Positions 25,176-34,683 of a stretch of DNA of 64,000 nucleotides are shown here, one piece after another. Source of the DNA: Vespertiliibacter pulmonis. GTDB lineage: Bacteria > Pseudomonadota > Gammaproteobacteria > Enterobacterales > Pasteurellaceae. Numbering within the stretch: position 1 is the first letter of the stretch; every line of letters begins with the position of its first letter. A program made the position numbers and the translations under genes. The DNA is taken from contig NZ_CP016615.1 of assembly GCF_013377275.1 (NCBI RefSeq), positions 1 through 64,000 of the forward strand, in the 5' to 3' direction. The notes under the pieces are model-generated. The model saw only the letters and a program-made list of their open reading frames with translations. It was not told where the DNA came from and made no database searches.

Positions 25176-28100
25176 CTACTGGTTAGCGGTCTGATTCACT
25201 GATTTCTTGCCAAGTGCATTAACGCCTTCTTTGATACCTCGCAAGGTGTCAAAAACTTCACGGGTCGTCATTGTTTGAGTGAAATCTTTACCCACAATCG
25301 CTCCCATAATACGGCGGAAGTAATTTGCGAGTTTAATCAGCCAATCACCAACACTCTTATGCCAATATCGATGAACACTTGTGTTATAGCGCTTGCCTAA
25401 TTCGTCCCATCTCCCCGTTTCATACGCCGCATACAGTTCTGCCATTGCTTCTTCTACGGCAACTTCTTCATCATACCCGAATTTATCTCTAATCTTACGG
25501 GCAATGACTTTAACCACAACGTGCTCACTTGCTCCCTTTAAGATATTATGGAAAGAATAGCCTAGTTTGACACGCATACCTGCGTGTGCCAACTCGTGCC
25601 ACGCTACCCAAGCAAGCCGTTCTTCACGGGTCATATTCTCTGTTGCAGTAATATTATCGCTGTATAAATACAGCTTCTGTGTTCCTACATCAAACCAACC
25701 TTCAACATTTTTGCTCGCTAAACTTTCAACCGACTCACCTTTAGGCGGTTTAACGGTATTGCGATCAACCACTTCGATATGGCTCGCTGTTTCTTCCCCT
25801 AAAATCCGTGATAGGGCTTGTTGGTCTTGGATAATTTGGCTTTTGTTATTGACGGCGTTCTGAGAATCGGTTAAATTTGGCCCGTTCTCTGCAACCACGC
25901 CCCTGCCTCTTTGTGAGTGAGCGTGCGTATCGTTCAGTTGGCTAATATTTATCGGTCGCCCGAGTTCAACGGCGGTGTTATTCGACAAGCCATTATTATT
26001 AGCGAGCTGTTCTGAACCAGAAGCCGAGAATGAAGCTCCTCTATCGACACGGGTGAGTGTAGGGTCGATAGTAGTAGGATTAGACTTGTCTTTCCCCTTT
26101 CTGATCGCACCTTCATTCACATACTTCGCACTATTATCAAATGCAGTTAAAACCCAAGCATTGTTACCTTTATTCCGTACAAGTGTTGCCCGATAAACTC
26201 TTCCATTTTTTGGTGATAGGTAATCTAATTCTAGTTTAGATTGTGGGTTTTCATTAACTACCGTCCCTTTTGCGATTGTTTCCACAATATCATTAGTTAG
26301 CATCTCGACTACTTCAGGTTCACTCATATTATTCTTACGCATACGAGCTTCAATAATATGTGAAATACCTTTACCAACAGGCTCACCTCTTTTATTGCGT
26401 GGTTTTGTTAATCCATCATCACCCCAGACAAAGTCCACCCAGCCGAACTCGTTATTGTACATTCCACGCTTAACATCAGCTTTGTCTAAAATCGCTTTTA
26501 CCATTGCTTCTCGACCACGAGCAATATTTGCTTCAACGGATTTCATCGGTGAACGTGAATAAAGCGCTTGTTGCTGTTCATCTTCTTGCTGACGGCGATA
26601 ATGTTCTGCCGCTAGCGTATGATGATCTGGGAAACGTTGTGCAATATCGTGATATCTATTCGATACGTCTGTATCGGACAATTGCCCCTGTTGATAACCG
26701 TCTAATAGTTGATTGACTTCATTGCTGTATTGCGAAAAACGTTCTTCATCAATGCTATTTTGTGTCGTAGGCTCAGTCTGAAACTCTTGTTCAGATTGGT
26801 TTTCTTGTTGCACCGTGTTTGGTTGGACTGTGTCTAAAAATTCAGAAACTGAATTTAAATAGGCTTGAGCCAGTTTTCCGTACTCTCCGCCTTCTGCAAC
26901 ACGTTTTTCCAATAGCCCATCTGCAATATCTTGTTTCAGCTCATCAAAATAGTCATTGCGTAAGGTTTCATCTTCAACACTGGATAAGACTTTTTCTAAT
27001 GCTTGCTCCTGTACGGTGTTTGTTGTTTGGTTGGGTTGATTAGCTTGTTCCGATGTCTTCGTAGAAGAAATAACTTCATCTATTGTGTCATCTGAGGCTT
27101 CGGATTGCTTTGCCTGTTGCTGAGAGGTCCGGTAAGCGGAATCCGCCGCCGCAACACCACCTCCTGCCACACCGAACAGCAAACCACCTGCGGCAGCCTC
27201 ACCCAAACCATCAGTTAAAGAATGGGTTGGATCAATGTCATGAATGGCTTTATTACCCATAAACTGTTGAAAAACTTCATCAGCTGGCTCAGTAACTGCC
27301 TCAGAAACAAACTTACCAGCCGTTGAACCCAACATTCCTTTGCCAACTTGTCCAATGCGACCTAATCCACCCACACCACTCAAAACTGCACTGCTTACTC
27401 CCGTTGCCAAAACTTCTCCGCCGTGTTCAATGAATGAGCTAGCCAATTCAGTTCTAGCGTGAGCAGGAGATAACCCTTTGGCTAATAACGCCTGATATTG
27501 TGGATTTTGGGATAATTGTTCTTCTGGCATTGCCATAATATGGTCGTAAATATTATTACGAGTTTCACCTGCACCTTGTACCCCACCTACTAGAAATGGT
27601 AAAGCCAAACTCGCACCACCAGTAATAGGCGCAGCAGCAACGCCCGCCCCTGTTGCCACCACTGTTGGTAAAGCACTTTCTGCAAATTGCCCTACGGTTT
27701 CTAATGGGTTTTCTGCTGCATTTGCAAAAAACTGAGTAAAACCAGATTCGCCATTAGCTTTTGCTTCCGCCATTTTTCGTGCCGCAATAAATTGACGTAA
27801 CTTCGATTCATCACTACGCCAATCTTCTACCGCTTCTGTGGCATTATGCAACCATTGGCGTACCTCACCATCTGGACTAAATAATCCCGTAAATTGCTCG
27901 CCTAATTTAGTTGCAGTGGTTGGAATATAGCTTAATGCATCTCCTGTTCTAGCAAAAAATCCCGCCTCTTTGTCTGCTTTTTTAAATACATCAGCTTGCT
28001 CATCAAATGCGCTGAGTAGCATTTGTTGTTGATCTTCCGATAAGTGAGCATAATTATTTTTTAATGCCTCTTTGGCGTGTTGATACGCTTGATATTGATG

Positions 28101-28367
28101 CTCAATTGGTTGGTCTTTTGTGTTCTGGGCAAAAGCCTCTCCAATTGCCTGCCCCTGTTGCTGTAAATTTGTATTAAATGCTTCTAAATTTGCTTCACGT
28201 TGTTGAGCAGAAAGAGGTTTAGGTTCCGCATATCCACCACCATAGGCTTTTTGTAATTGTGCAAGCTGTTCAGGCGACCAAGTGCCTGTAAATTCATCTT
28301 TGGGTCTGACAAATTGTTGTTGAAGTTGTTTTAATACTTGCGGATCTAATTGAACGACATTTTGCAT
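25176..28367 (-). CDS. Polyvalent ejection protein, N-terminal part (PBECR2, metallopeptidase)
   Basis: 1063 aa ending at TAG 25176-25178. The N-terminal ~200 residues are Gln-rich and helical. A hydrophobic Ala/Gly-rich stretch at ~225-300 may cross or insert into membrane. A PBECR2-type nuclease domain lies at ~615-760 (FGWVDFVWGDD, GKGISHIIEAR). A zinc-peptidase motif WHELAHAG is at ~922. The frame stays open beyond the stop into the next gene, so the intact protein was probably about 2455 aa, like the giant protein of Stx-type podoviruses. Confidence 0.75.
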   Translation of the reverse strand: MQNVVQLDPQVLKQLQQQFVRPKDEFTGTWSPEQLAQLQKAYGGGYAEPKPLSAQQREANLEAFNTNLQQQGQAIGEAFAQNTKDQPIEHQYQAYQHAKEALKNNYAHLSEDQQQMLLSAFDEQADVFKKADKEAGFFARTGDALSYIPTTATKLGEQFTGLFSPDGEVRQWLHNATEAVEDWRSDESKLRQFIAARKMAEAKANGESGFTQFFANAAENPLETVGQFAESALPTVVATGAGVAAAPITGGASLALPFLVGGVQGAGETRNNIYDHIMAMPEEQLSQNPQYQALLAKGLSPAHARTELASSFIEHGGEVLATGVSSAVLSGVGGLGRIGQVGKGMLGSTAGKFVSEAVTEPADEVFQQFMGNKAIHDIDPTHSLTDGLGEAAAGGLLFGVAGGGVAAADSAYRTSQQQAKQSEASDDTIDEVISSTKTSEQANQPNQTTNTVQEQALEKVLSSVEDETLRNDYFDELKQDIADGLLEKRVAEGGEYGKLAQAYLNSVSEFLDTVQPNTVQQENQSEQEFQTEPTTQNSIDEERFSQYSNEVNQLLDGYQQGQLSDTDVSNRYHDIAQRFPDHHTLAAEHYRRQQEDEQQQALYSRSPMKSVEANIARGREAMVKAILDKADVKRGMYNNEFGWVDFVWGDDGLTKPRNKRGEPVGKGISHIIEARMRKNNMSEPEVVEMLTNDIVETIAKGTVVNENPQSKLELDYLSPKNGRVYRATLVRNKGNNAWVLTAFDNSAKYVNEGAIRKGKDKSNPTTIDPTLTRVDRGASFSASGSEQLANNNGLSNNTAVELGRPINISQLNDTHAHSQRGRGVVAENGPNLTDSQNAVNNKSQIIQDQQALSRILGEETASHIEVVDRNTVKPPKGESVESLASKNVEGWFDVGTQKLYLYSDNITATENMTREERLAWVAWHELAHAGMRVKLGYSFHNILKGASEHVVVKVIARKIRDKFGYDEEVAVEEAMAELYAAYETGRWDELGKRYNTSVHRYWHKSVGDWLIKLANYFRRIMGAIVGKDFTQTMTTREVFDTLRGIKEGVNALGKKSVNQTANQ

Positions 28368-28397
28368 AATAGCTACCTGTTACTTAGGAAATAAAAA

Positions 28398-28426
28398 AAC
28401 CGCACCTGATTACTCAATGTGCGGTT
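28398..28426 (-). terminator. Terminator inside late operon
   Basis: AACCGCAC/GTGCGGTT hairpin with seven Ts on the minus strand, between the 360-aa gene and the polyvalent protein gene. Read-through here would need modified polymerase. Confidence 0.75.
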
Positions 28427-28445
28427 TCATTAATATTGATTGTTT

Positions 28446-29528
28446 TCACCGTTGTAAAAATATCGGATAAGCACCATTTGGAATTTTTCTTGAATTTTCT
28501 ATAGCTCTTTGAAGTGCTTCACGCCTTGCTGCATTGTTTTGATCTATTTCTTCTCTCCAATCATTCCAGAATTTATTTGCACCACCATTTTCCCAATTAC
28601 GAAGATTTTCCACCGTTGCAGCATATTCTTCTTCTGGTGTCGCTTTAATTGGGGTATGAGAATGTGCGATTGGTGAATATCCCCACTTATAAGGAATAGC
28701 TTGATCTGGTGGCGAGAACCCTTCAGCATAAGGTACAACTTGAGTTGGCTGAGCGTGATTTAGTTTCTCTAATTGTGGAGCCAATCCGCCTCCAATACTT
28801 AATCCCGCAGGTAAAAGAGAATGGGTAGGCGAAAAAGGGAATAACTGGTTAGTCAGTTGCTCGGCATCGCCTTTGGTTAAAAGACCTGTGGCAATGTAAT
28901 TATTTAATCCATGCTGTAACATATCTTGACTAATTCTCCCCGTTCTTTTTCTTTCCCCTGTTGCGGGATCGATAACAACTTCTTCTGCACCTTGTAAAAG
29001 CTTATCTAACAAGGCTTGTTTATTACCTCTAGCTTGATTACTCGCTTGCCAAAAATTTGAAACCGCATAAGGACTTTGTGGTGTAACACCATCTGCTACC
29101 ATTGCTTGGTACATTTCTGGTTCGGTTCGGGGGGAACCATCTGCATTAAATGCATATTTTTGTTTGAGCTGTATGTATTCTTGCTGACCTTGTAAACTAT
29201 CTCGCCCCATATCATAGCCTGTTACCGCATGATTATTCTTTGCTATCGTCGCTTGAATTGCACTCGGGTCAGTCGCTAAGGCGTTGCCATATTGCCGTTG
29301 TAGCTCCGCAATACTGAGGTTGTTTTTCTCAATGCCTGTTTGATAACCATTATTCATATTTTGCACTCGCCAATCAGACGTTGCCAAATTTTCACGATTC
29401 GCTCGGTGCTTTTCTGACGTGTCAGCAAAGGCGTTTGAAATATCAAAGGCTTTTTTCCAACCGTCTTTATCGAAATCTGATGGTGGATTATACATTGCCA
29501 TCATTTTTGTAATATCTGAAATTGCCAT
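28446..29528 (-). CDS. Probable internal virion/ejection protein
   Basis: 360 aa, helical N-terminal two thirds (residues ~1-240) with many Gln and Asn, then a Pro-rich and acidic C-terminal part. No enzyme motif. Placed between the GH104 protein and the polyvalent protein, which together look like an ejection-protein set of a short-tailed phage. Assignment rests on position and composition. Confidence 0.55.
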   Translation of the reverse strand: MAISDITKMMAMYNPPSDFDKDGWKKAFDISNAFADTSEKHRANRENLATSDWRVQNMNNGYQTGIEKNNLSIAELQRQYGNALATDPSAIQATIAKNNHAVTGYDMGRDSLQGQQEYIQLKQKYAFNADGSPRTEPEMYQAMVADGVTPQSPYAVSNFWQASNQARGNKQALLDKLLQGAEEVVIDPATGERKRTGRISQDMLQHGLNNYIATGLLTKGDAEQLTNQLFPFSPTHSLLPAGLSIGGGLAPQLEKLNHAQPTQVVPYAEGFSPPDQAIPYKWGYSPIAHSHTPIKATPEEEYAATVENLRNWENGGANKFWNDWREEIDQNNAARREALQRAIENSRKIPNGAYPIFLQR

Positions 29529-29536
29529 TGTTGCTC

Positions 29537-30343
29537 CTATGCGGTTTCATCATAAATACTACGGACTAAATCCCCTATGTAATCAGGTATTCCATTACTG
29601 GCTTTAGGCTCTATGCCAAATGCACTTGCCAGCTGTTGCTGGAACTGTTGGCGATAATCTACTTTTGGAGGTTGTGGCTCAACAAAATCATTTATGATAT
29701 TATTCAGTTGGTTAAACCCGGCAAAATCAGTCCCATTTTCGGTTTTTGATGGTGTTGTATTTTGCATATTAACGGGGGGAGTAAAGCCATAATCAGATGG
29801 TGTTGTCGGCTGCCCCATACTCACTTCTTCACGGGGCTGACCATTGGCATTCCCCTCAACCATAACTAAACCCTGCTCTTTCCCATTTTTTAAATTATTC
29901 CAATAGTTCATTACTTCACTCAATTTTCTTTGAGATTGATGTGGGCTGTTGTTATAAGGAAGGCTAGCCCATGTTGAACTGAGTTTTTTTAGTGCTGAAT
30001 TAATATCACCATTGATAATATCTTTCGCTGCCCCTCGATCAGCAATTAAAGAAACCGCCGCCAAATCTTGACTAGGACCAGAAAAATCCTTTAATCCTAA
30101 TTTCTTTGCTTGTTCATTCCATGTACTGCCTAAAAATTGGTAACGCCCCGTGGCTGTTGTCGCACCATCTCCCGTTCTCCCCCAAATTTTATTTGGATGC
30201 TGAGATAAATCATCAATTCTCCCACCACCAAATGTAGTATGGTAACCATGCTTTTGAGTACCTTCAGTAAAAGCAAGCACATCTAGGAAATGTCTCATAT
30301 TAGGGTGTTGCAAATACTCTTCAACCAGTTGTCTATTTGCCAT
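29537..30343 (-). CDS. GH104-type muralytic virion protein
   Basis: 268 aa from the ATG before ANRQLVEEY, with TTGGAG seven bases upstream. Residues ~15-150 match the lambda-R/GH104 lytic transglycosylase family: LAFTEGT, HTTFGGG, ATGRYQFLGSTW, GPSQDLAAVSLI, GAAKDIINGD, STWASLP. The C-terminal ~110 residues are an added Pro/Asn-rich region. It sits among ejection proteins and not with the lysis genes, so it probably opens the cell wall during DNA entry. Confidence 0.8.
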   Translation of the reverse strand: MANRQLVEEYLQHPNMRHFLDVLAFTEGTQKHGYHTTFGGGRIDDLSQHPNKIWGRTGDGATTATGRYQFLGSTWNEQAKKLGLKDFSGPSQDLAAVSLIADRGAAKDIINGDINSALKKLSSTWASLPYNNSPHQSQRKLSEVMNYWNNLKNGKEQGLVMVEGNANGQPREEVSMGQPTTPSDYGFTPPVNMQNTTPSKTENGTDFAGFNQLNNIINDFVEPQPPKVDYRQQFQQQLASAFGIEPKASNGIPDYIGDLVRSIYDETA

Positions 30344-30360
30344 ATTTACTCCAATAAAAA

Positions 30361-30382
30361 AGCCCGTTGTTTCCAACAGGCT
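30361..30382 (-). terminator. Terminator ahead of GH104 gene
   Basis: AGCCTGTTG, a GAAA loop and CAACGGGCT, then six Ts on the minus strand. Strong GNRA-capped intrinsic terminator inside the late operon. Confidence 0.85.
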
Positions 30383-30451
30383 TAATATAATCATTTTATT
30401 TTAATAGGATAATCCTAGTTTAACTCTTCGTTTTTACTTACATTCGTACTC

Positions 30452-30829
30452 TTATTTAATCGCTCTACACGAAAAATCGTAAGGGTCTGTTGCATTTAAA
30501 TGCTTTGCCCATTCAATGCTGTCTGTACATAACGTTCCTGCTTTTTTATTGACTTCATAGCTCATCAATCTCGGGGCAACAGTAGGATCGCCGCCACATT
30601 TAGCATTATGCTTTTCTAACACATCTACACTATAAGACTGAGCATTTTCATCACTTGCTATAAAGGATAAACACGATAAGGGTAAATAGGTAAGTTTATT
30701 TTTCACAACTGACTGCATTACTTTTTCAATCGCTTGATCAAAGGTTTTAATAGGTTTTGACATTGCCGTTGACGCAAAAAAACTAAAACAAATAACCGCT
30801 AGTACACAGCTTATTTTAAGATTTTTCAT
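30452..30829 (-). CDS. Small secreted protein within late operon
   Basis: 125 aa. Signal peptide at residues 1-24 (ISCVLAVICFSFFASTAMS, then KP). The mature part has four cysteines, enough for two disulfides, and no recognised domain. A periplasmic product between tail and ejection genes is unusual and suggests an added gene, for example acting on the envelope or on superinfecting phage; inferred. Confidence 0.6.
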   Translation of the reverse strand: MKNLKISCVLAVICFSFFASTAMSKPIKTFDQAIEKVMQSVVKNKLTYLPLSCLSFIASDENAQSYSVDVLEKHNAKCGGDPTVAPRLMSYEVNKKAGTLCTDSIEWAKHLNATDPYDFSCRAIK

Positions 30830-30871
30830 ATATTAGGTCCTATAAATTGCTATATAATTATAGCATTTTCT

Positions 30872-31207
30872 TCAAATACTCGCTAATACTACATTCACAT
30901 AATCATTAAAGGCTTTATCATTATTGGTTAAATCAATAAACCGTTGAATAAAGGGCTTCGTAACAAATAGTGGGTTATCAATGACCAATGCCATTACACA
31001 ACCTTGAATTTTTTCATTCTCTCTGGCAGTGAATACTTTGAGCTTGGTATATGGCGATTGACCCGCCCAGATTTGGAAGAAATGTTGCCAATCTGTTCTC
31101 AGTTGAGCATCAAGCTCAAAATTTTCACCGACATAGGTAAATAACTCCGCCAGTAAGGTTTGCGATTGAGCAACGTTTTCAATATGTTCTGTTTGGTAAT
31201 TCATCAT
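30872..31207 (-). CDS. Small late protein, possibly GNAT-like
   Basis: 111 aa; two adjacent ATGs, the second (31204) better spaced from AAGG. The segment KVFTARENEKIQGCVMALVIDN resembles the central strands of acetyltransferase-fold phage internal proteins, but no acetyl-CoA motif is clear. Sits in the operon between the 52-aa gene and the secreted protein. Confidence 0.5.
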   Translation of the reverse strand: MMNYQTEHIENVAQSQTLLAELFTYVGENFELDAQLRTDWQHFFQIWAGQSPYTKLKVFTARENEKIQGCVMALVIDNPLFVTKPFIQRFIDLTNNDKAFNDYVNVVLASI

Positions 31208-31212
31208 TTTCC

Positions 31213-31371
31213 TTAGTGATATTTCAATTTTCCTGTTTCATATGCTTCACGTTGATCCATTGCATTATGAACAACTACCCCATCTATCTCTATTGGCTTA
31301 CACCAGCATTGCTCACTCTCAATATGATCACGATAATCATTCAGTGGAATAACATGAATTTTCTTAATCAT
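31213..31371 (-). CDS. Conserved short phage protein (52 aa)
   Basis: Start overlaps the stop of the 548-aa gene (TAATG). Sequence begins MIKKIHVIPLNDYRDH and contains CWCKPIEIDGVVVHNAMD, a pattern typical of short proteins found beside tail genes in many podoviruses. Function unknown. Confidence 0.65.
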   Translation of the reverse strand: MIKKIHVIPLNDYRDHIESEQCWCKPIEIDGVVVHNAMDQREAYETGKLKYH

Positions 31372-33017
31372 TATTCAACTCCTAATTCAGCAATAGACGT
31401 TGCAGTATGGTATTCCAATACTTCGCCTGTACCCGATATTTCTACATCAAATTGCAAAGTGGAATAGCCCGCTTTTAAGCGATGTGGTCGGCTATCTATA
31501 ACCGTTTTGTCCCCTAAAATCACAGGTTCTCGAACCAGTTCATTACGATGACGTTTGTAAGCGGTGTGTTTCACTTGGGTATTTGCAAAATCTTGCACCA
31601 GCTTGTAAGCCGTCATTGCTGTATAACCAGGTAAAGTATTAAGCCTACCTACCCATTTGAATTGTTTCCACGTTTCGCCTGCATTCCATTGGTAAATACC
31701 GTCTTGGGTGGCGAAATAAAGGTTGTCTTGATCACTGCGATAAATAGCCATAGGCTTAATTGATAAGGTTGTAAGACTTTCAATTTGTACTTCCTCGTGA
31801 ATAGTGTCTGGGACTTTAAAACGGATACTGCCTGTTTCAGTAAATCCAAAATAATAGCCATCGTGAACCACGCCAAGCATTGTCCAAGGGGCAAGGGATT
31901 GCCACTGGTCTTGGGTATAAAGGGCTGTTGTAATTACTTTAGATTGATTACCTGCCAACATCACAATGCCATCTTTGGTTGCATAAAAACACGCACCGCT
32001 GTAAAGGCAAGCAGATTGATATGAAATAATCGGGTGTGGCTCTTCCAATATAGAAATACTGCGACAGCCCTGAGATTGGCACGGACTTTCCATTTCAATA
32101 ACCGCAGGATATTCATCGGTAAGAATATAGCCTGCTCGTTCACTACATAAAAATCGAATGGGCTTACCATTAAAACGTCCATATCGATAGGCTTCTGGGA
32201 AAGCGTGTGGTTTCAACGGTTCAGAAAGCCATAATTCATTGCGAACTAGCCCACCGATTTGTCCATTTCCACAATATTGAAGATCGGTTATCTCATCTGA
32301 TGGAGGCTCATATTCTTCCGTTAAACACTCTTCACCATAAATTGTATGGGGTTGATGAACATAACTCGTTGTACCAAAATCAAGTTCATCAACCAACAAA
32401 AAAGGAGCTTCGGCATTTTGATCTTTGATTTGCTCACCATAATCGAGTGTCGTTACCGCACAATATACTCTGACTTTGCTTATCGCATAAGTCGGAAAAT
32501 TTGCAGGTAACCCACTTAAAACAACCGCTTGATCGTTATGCACATACATAGGTTCACTCGGTAAGCTCGGGGCAGATTCAAACCCCAATTCATCAACCAG
32601 TGTATAAATATATTGGCGTAATTCTTGGTTGAAATCGTTACTCAATGTCCCTAAAAATTGTGCATTTGGGGCAGGCAGTTCAATCGGAAAACCTAACCTT
32701 TGCCATTCATCATTGCAGGCGTTGTCTTTTTTCTGAATAACGGGGTAATTTTTTATGCCGCTGGCAATAATAAAACGGCAATCGGTATCTATACGAGAAA
32801 AAGAAGCACGACAGTTTTCACTCGCAAGGTAACAGCAGTGATCGACAAAAATGGATTGACCTGTTTTATTACTGACTTTCTTATCCGTTCGCCACGGTCG
32901 TAGTGTCCCTCGAGATAAATCAACATCTTCTGCCACTTGTGCCATTACTTGATGTAAATTCTGCGGTTGATAACGAGGGGCTAATCCACCGAACTTGGTA
33001 ATCTTAAGTGAAGGCAT
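31371..33017 (-). CDS. Tail protein, beta-propeller-like (probable nozzle/tube)
   Basis: 548 aa after AAAGGAGCG. N-terminal FGGLAPRYQPQNL and repeated strand patterns (GQIGGLVRNELWLS, SERAGYILTDEYPAVIE, CFYATKDGIVMLAG, VVHDGYYFGFTETG) look like a beta-propeller with blade-like repeats of roughly 45 residues. Short-tailed phage nozzle or tail-tube proteins of this size have such a fold. Located just after the lysis genes. Exact tail role is inferred. Confidence 0.6.
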   Translation of the reverse strand: MPSLKITKFGGLAPRYQPQNLHQVMAQVAEDVDLSRGTLRPWRTDKKVSNKTGQSIFVDHCCYLASENCRASFSRIDTDCRFIIASGIKNYPVIQKKDNACNDEWQRLGFPIELPAPNAQFLGTLSNDFNQELRQYIYTLVDELGFESAPSLPSEPMYVHNDQAVVLSGLPANFPTYAISKVRVYCAVTTLDYGEQIKDQNAEAPFLLVDELDFGTTSYVHQPHTIYGEECLTEEYEPPSDEITDLQYCGNGQIGGLVRNELWLSEPLKPHAFPEAYRYGRFNGKPIRFLCSERAGYILTDEYPAVIEMESPCQSQGCRSISILEEPHPIISYQSACLYSGACFYATKDGIVMLAGNQSKVITTALYTQDQWQSLAPWTMLGVVHDGYYFGFTETGSIRFKVPDTIHEEVQIESLTTLSIKPMAIYRSDQDNLYFATQDGIYQWNAGETWKQFKWVGRLNTLPGYTAMTAYKLVQDFANTQVKHTAYKRHRNELVREPVILGDKTVIDSRPHRLKAGYSTLQFDVEISGTGEVLEYHTATSIAELGVE

Positions 33018-33080
33018 AACGCTCCTTTAAGTATAAAAATCCAACCATTTCTGATCGGGGTTTTAAATTCAACATTTACA

Positions 33081-33485
33081 CTACGGATAAATCGCTTTGA
33101 GTAATTCAAAATGCGGGCCGTCATAGAATTTCTCATCATCAGAACGCCCATTACGATTCCAATCACCGCCCCAACGAATAGGGATTTTTAGCTGTTCACT
33201 TGCTTTGAACATTGCTTTTGCAACCTTGCCAAATGCGGCTAAATTATTCCAATCCACAGGCAAGGGAACAATATCAATAGCATGTCCTGTTAAATGTCGG
33301 CTTTGCATTGTTTTTGTGGCGTGGATTTTAAACAGATAGGCTTGTCGCTCTTTCGTTCGCAAACCCTCAATCACTTTAAAATCGACTTCACTGATGGACA
33401 GCGCAAGGCTGACAACCTTGACTAAATCAGGGTGTACCCCCCGTAATTTATCTTTACTTGATTGGCTAAATTGGTAGGTCATCAT
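33081..33485 (-). CDS. Endolysin, M15 L-Ala-D-Glu peptidase-like
   Basis: 134 aa (or 133 from the better-spaced ATG at 33482, after AGGAGG). Zinc ligands in SRHLTGHAIDIVP and DGPHFEL, plus WGGDW, identify a VanY/M15_4 peptidase that cuts peptidoglycan stem peptides. No signal peptide, so it needs the holin. Start overlaps the holin stop (ATGA). Confidence 0.88.
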   Translation of the reverse strand: MMTYQFSQSSKDKLRGVHPDLVKVVSLALSISEVDFKVIEGLRTKERQAYLFKIHATKTMQSRHLTGHAIDIVPLPVDWNNLAAFGKVAKAMFKASEQLKIPIRWGGDWNRNGRSDDEKFYDGPHFELLKAIYP

Positions 33486-33811
33486 TTCCTCCTTGATTTT
33501 AAGTACTTGAAAATGGCTTGGCGTACAGCACTTGTCCCAAATAACCCAATCACCGTGCCGACGGGTATAATAAGGGGCTTTTCAAACCCTAAATATTGCA
33601 AAGCTGGATCTGCCGAATAGACGATCACACTGCACAAACAAGCTTCAGCGAAGACTCTTTTCACGGTATCTTTCGGGTCATACAGAAATGAGCGTAGGAA
33701 AGAGACAAAGAAAGTAATCACGACCGCACAGGTCAATGAATAATCTTTCGGTAATTTAGAAATAAAAAAAGCCCAAATTTGGGCATAGATATCAGGGTTC
33801 TTCTCGGGCAT
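33482..33811 (-). CDS. Holin, lambda S-like
   Basis: 109 aa, starting at the ATG before PEKNPDIYAQ, after GGGAGGCAG. Three hydrophobic helices at ~20-37, 50-65 and 74-92 with a basic C-terminus (KYLKSRRK) fit class I phage holins of the lambda S type. Overlaps the Cys-rich 65-aa gene upstream and the endolysin downstream. It forms the lethal membrane lesion that releases the endolysin. No separate Rz/Rz1 genes were recognised. Confidence 0.8.
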   Translation of the reverse strand: MPEKNPDIYAQIWAFFISKLPKDYSLTCAVVITFFVSFLRSFLYDPKDTVKRVFAEACLCSVIVYSADPALQYLGFEKPLIIPVGTVIGLFGTSAVRQAIFKYLKSRRK

Positions 33812-33989
33812 CTTCTGCCTCCCTTGTTTGACAATCGCACGTCTCACAACGTGTTGCAAGCTCTACGATATTTCGTTCAATAATTCGGTCTGGTGGGCGA
33901 TAATGGGCTAATTTATCCGCTAAACCGACCGCTTGTGTTTGATTGCATTGACACTGGCAACATTTTTCGATCACTTTACATTTAGCCAT
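33792..33989 (-). CDS. Small Cys-rich late protein
   Basis: 65 aa beginning MAKCKVIEKCCQCQCNQ, with another cluster ETCDCQ, eight cysteines in all. The 3' end overlaps the holin start by 20 bases. Could bind zinc; no signal peptide is present, so disulfides would form only after lysis or in the virion. Unknown family. Confidence 0.6.
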   Translation of the reverse strand: MAKCKVIEKCCQCQCNQTQAVGLADKLAHYRPPDRIIERNIVELATRCETCDCQTREAEDAREEP

Positions 33990-33990
33990 C

Positions 33991-34683
33991 TCAAATTCTC
34001 CCCCAATGATTTAGCGTTTGTGTTGTTGTTTCAAACTGTTTTGCCACATCAATTTTGGCTTGAGCAATACCCTGCTTGAAACGTTGTTCGTAGATCATTG
34101 CCATTTGTGGGTCAGCAAATTGATATTGTCGCATTAACAGGAGATAAGATAATGCCCCATTGACAATCACATCGTGATAGCGATCAAATAATAGTTTATC
34201 CACTTCACAAGCGGTCTGTGTCGGTATCGCAAAATAACGCACAAAGAGCTGATTTTCTGCATCACTTTTAGGCGTTTTAGTGAGAATAATTTTATCATTA
34301 GGCTCAAAGACAAAATCTCGGCACTCAATGCGACCTAATCTCTTATGGGGTGCAAAACAAGTTTTCTTCTCTTTTCTGAGATGAATATCACTCACATAAT
34401 GTACCTGCTCAAAATCACCCTGCGTTAAATAGTAATCCCTCACCTGTGCTTGTATATCAAGATATAACTCTCGCTGTAACAACAACGCATCTCGAGCCAA
34501 TGTTTGGCAAGCTTGGCGAATATATTCCAATGCAATATCATCTGACACGCCTTTTGCAATTAAGGTGATGCGAGGTAGAAATTCTGTCAGTGAAACAAAT
34601 TCTACATCTCGCCCTTCATTCTCACACCAAAATTGATTAGCTGGCTGAGTGCCACATTTGGGCTTTAGACAACCACAACTCAT
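33991..34683 (-). CDS. Probable head-tail connector or tail protein
   Basis: 230 aa. Starts MSCGCLKPKCGTQ (Cys-rich), then mixed helix/strand with YIRQACQTLARDALLLQRELYLDI, a pattern seen in adaptor proteins. It overlaps the adaptor gene at 34680 by four bases and lies between capsid and lysis genes. Function by position. Confidence 0.5.
   Translation of the reverse strand: MSCGCLKPKCGTQPANQFWCENEGRDVEFVSLTEFLPRITLIAKGVSDDIALEYIRQACQTLARDALLLQRELYLDIQAQVRDYYLTQGDFEQVHYVSDIHLRKEKKTCFAPHKRLGRIECRDFVFEPNDKIILTKTPKSDAENQLFVRYFAIPTQTACEVDKLLFDRYHDVIVNGALSYLLLMRQYQFADPQMAMIYEQRFKQGIAQAKIDVAKQFETTTQTLNHWGRI

Noticed and set aside
25028-25178. Recoded amber (TAG as sense) across the whole phage
   Set aside because: Other genes end in TAG at plausible places (for example endolysin at 33081 and the 56-aa gene at 17059), so a general recoding is not supported; the single internal TAG is treated as a local event.
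32981-33166. Small reading frames between endolysin and the 548-aa gene
   Set aside because: They overlap the endolysin end or the tail gene start in another frame, lack good ribosome sites and resemble no known protein.
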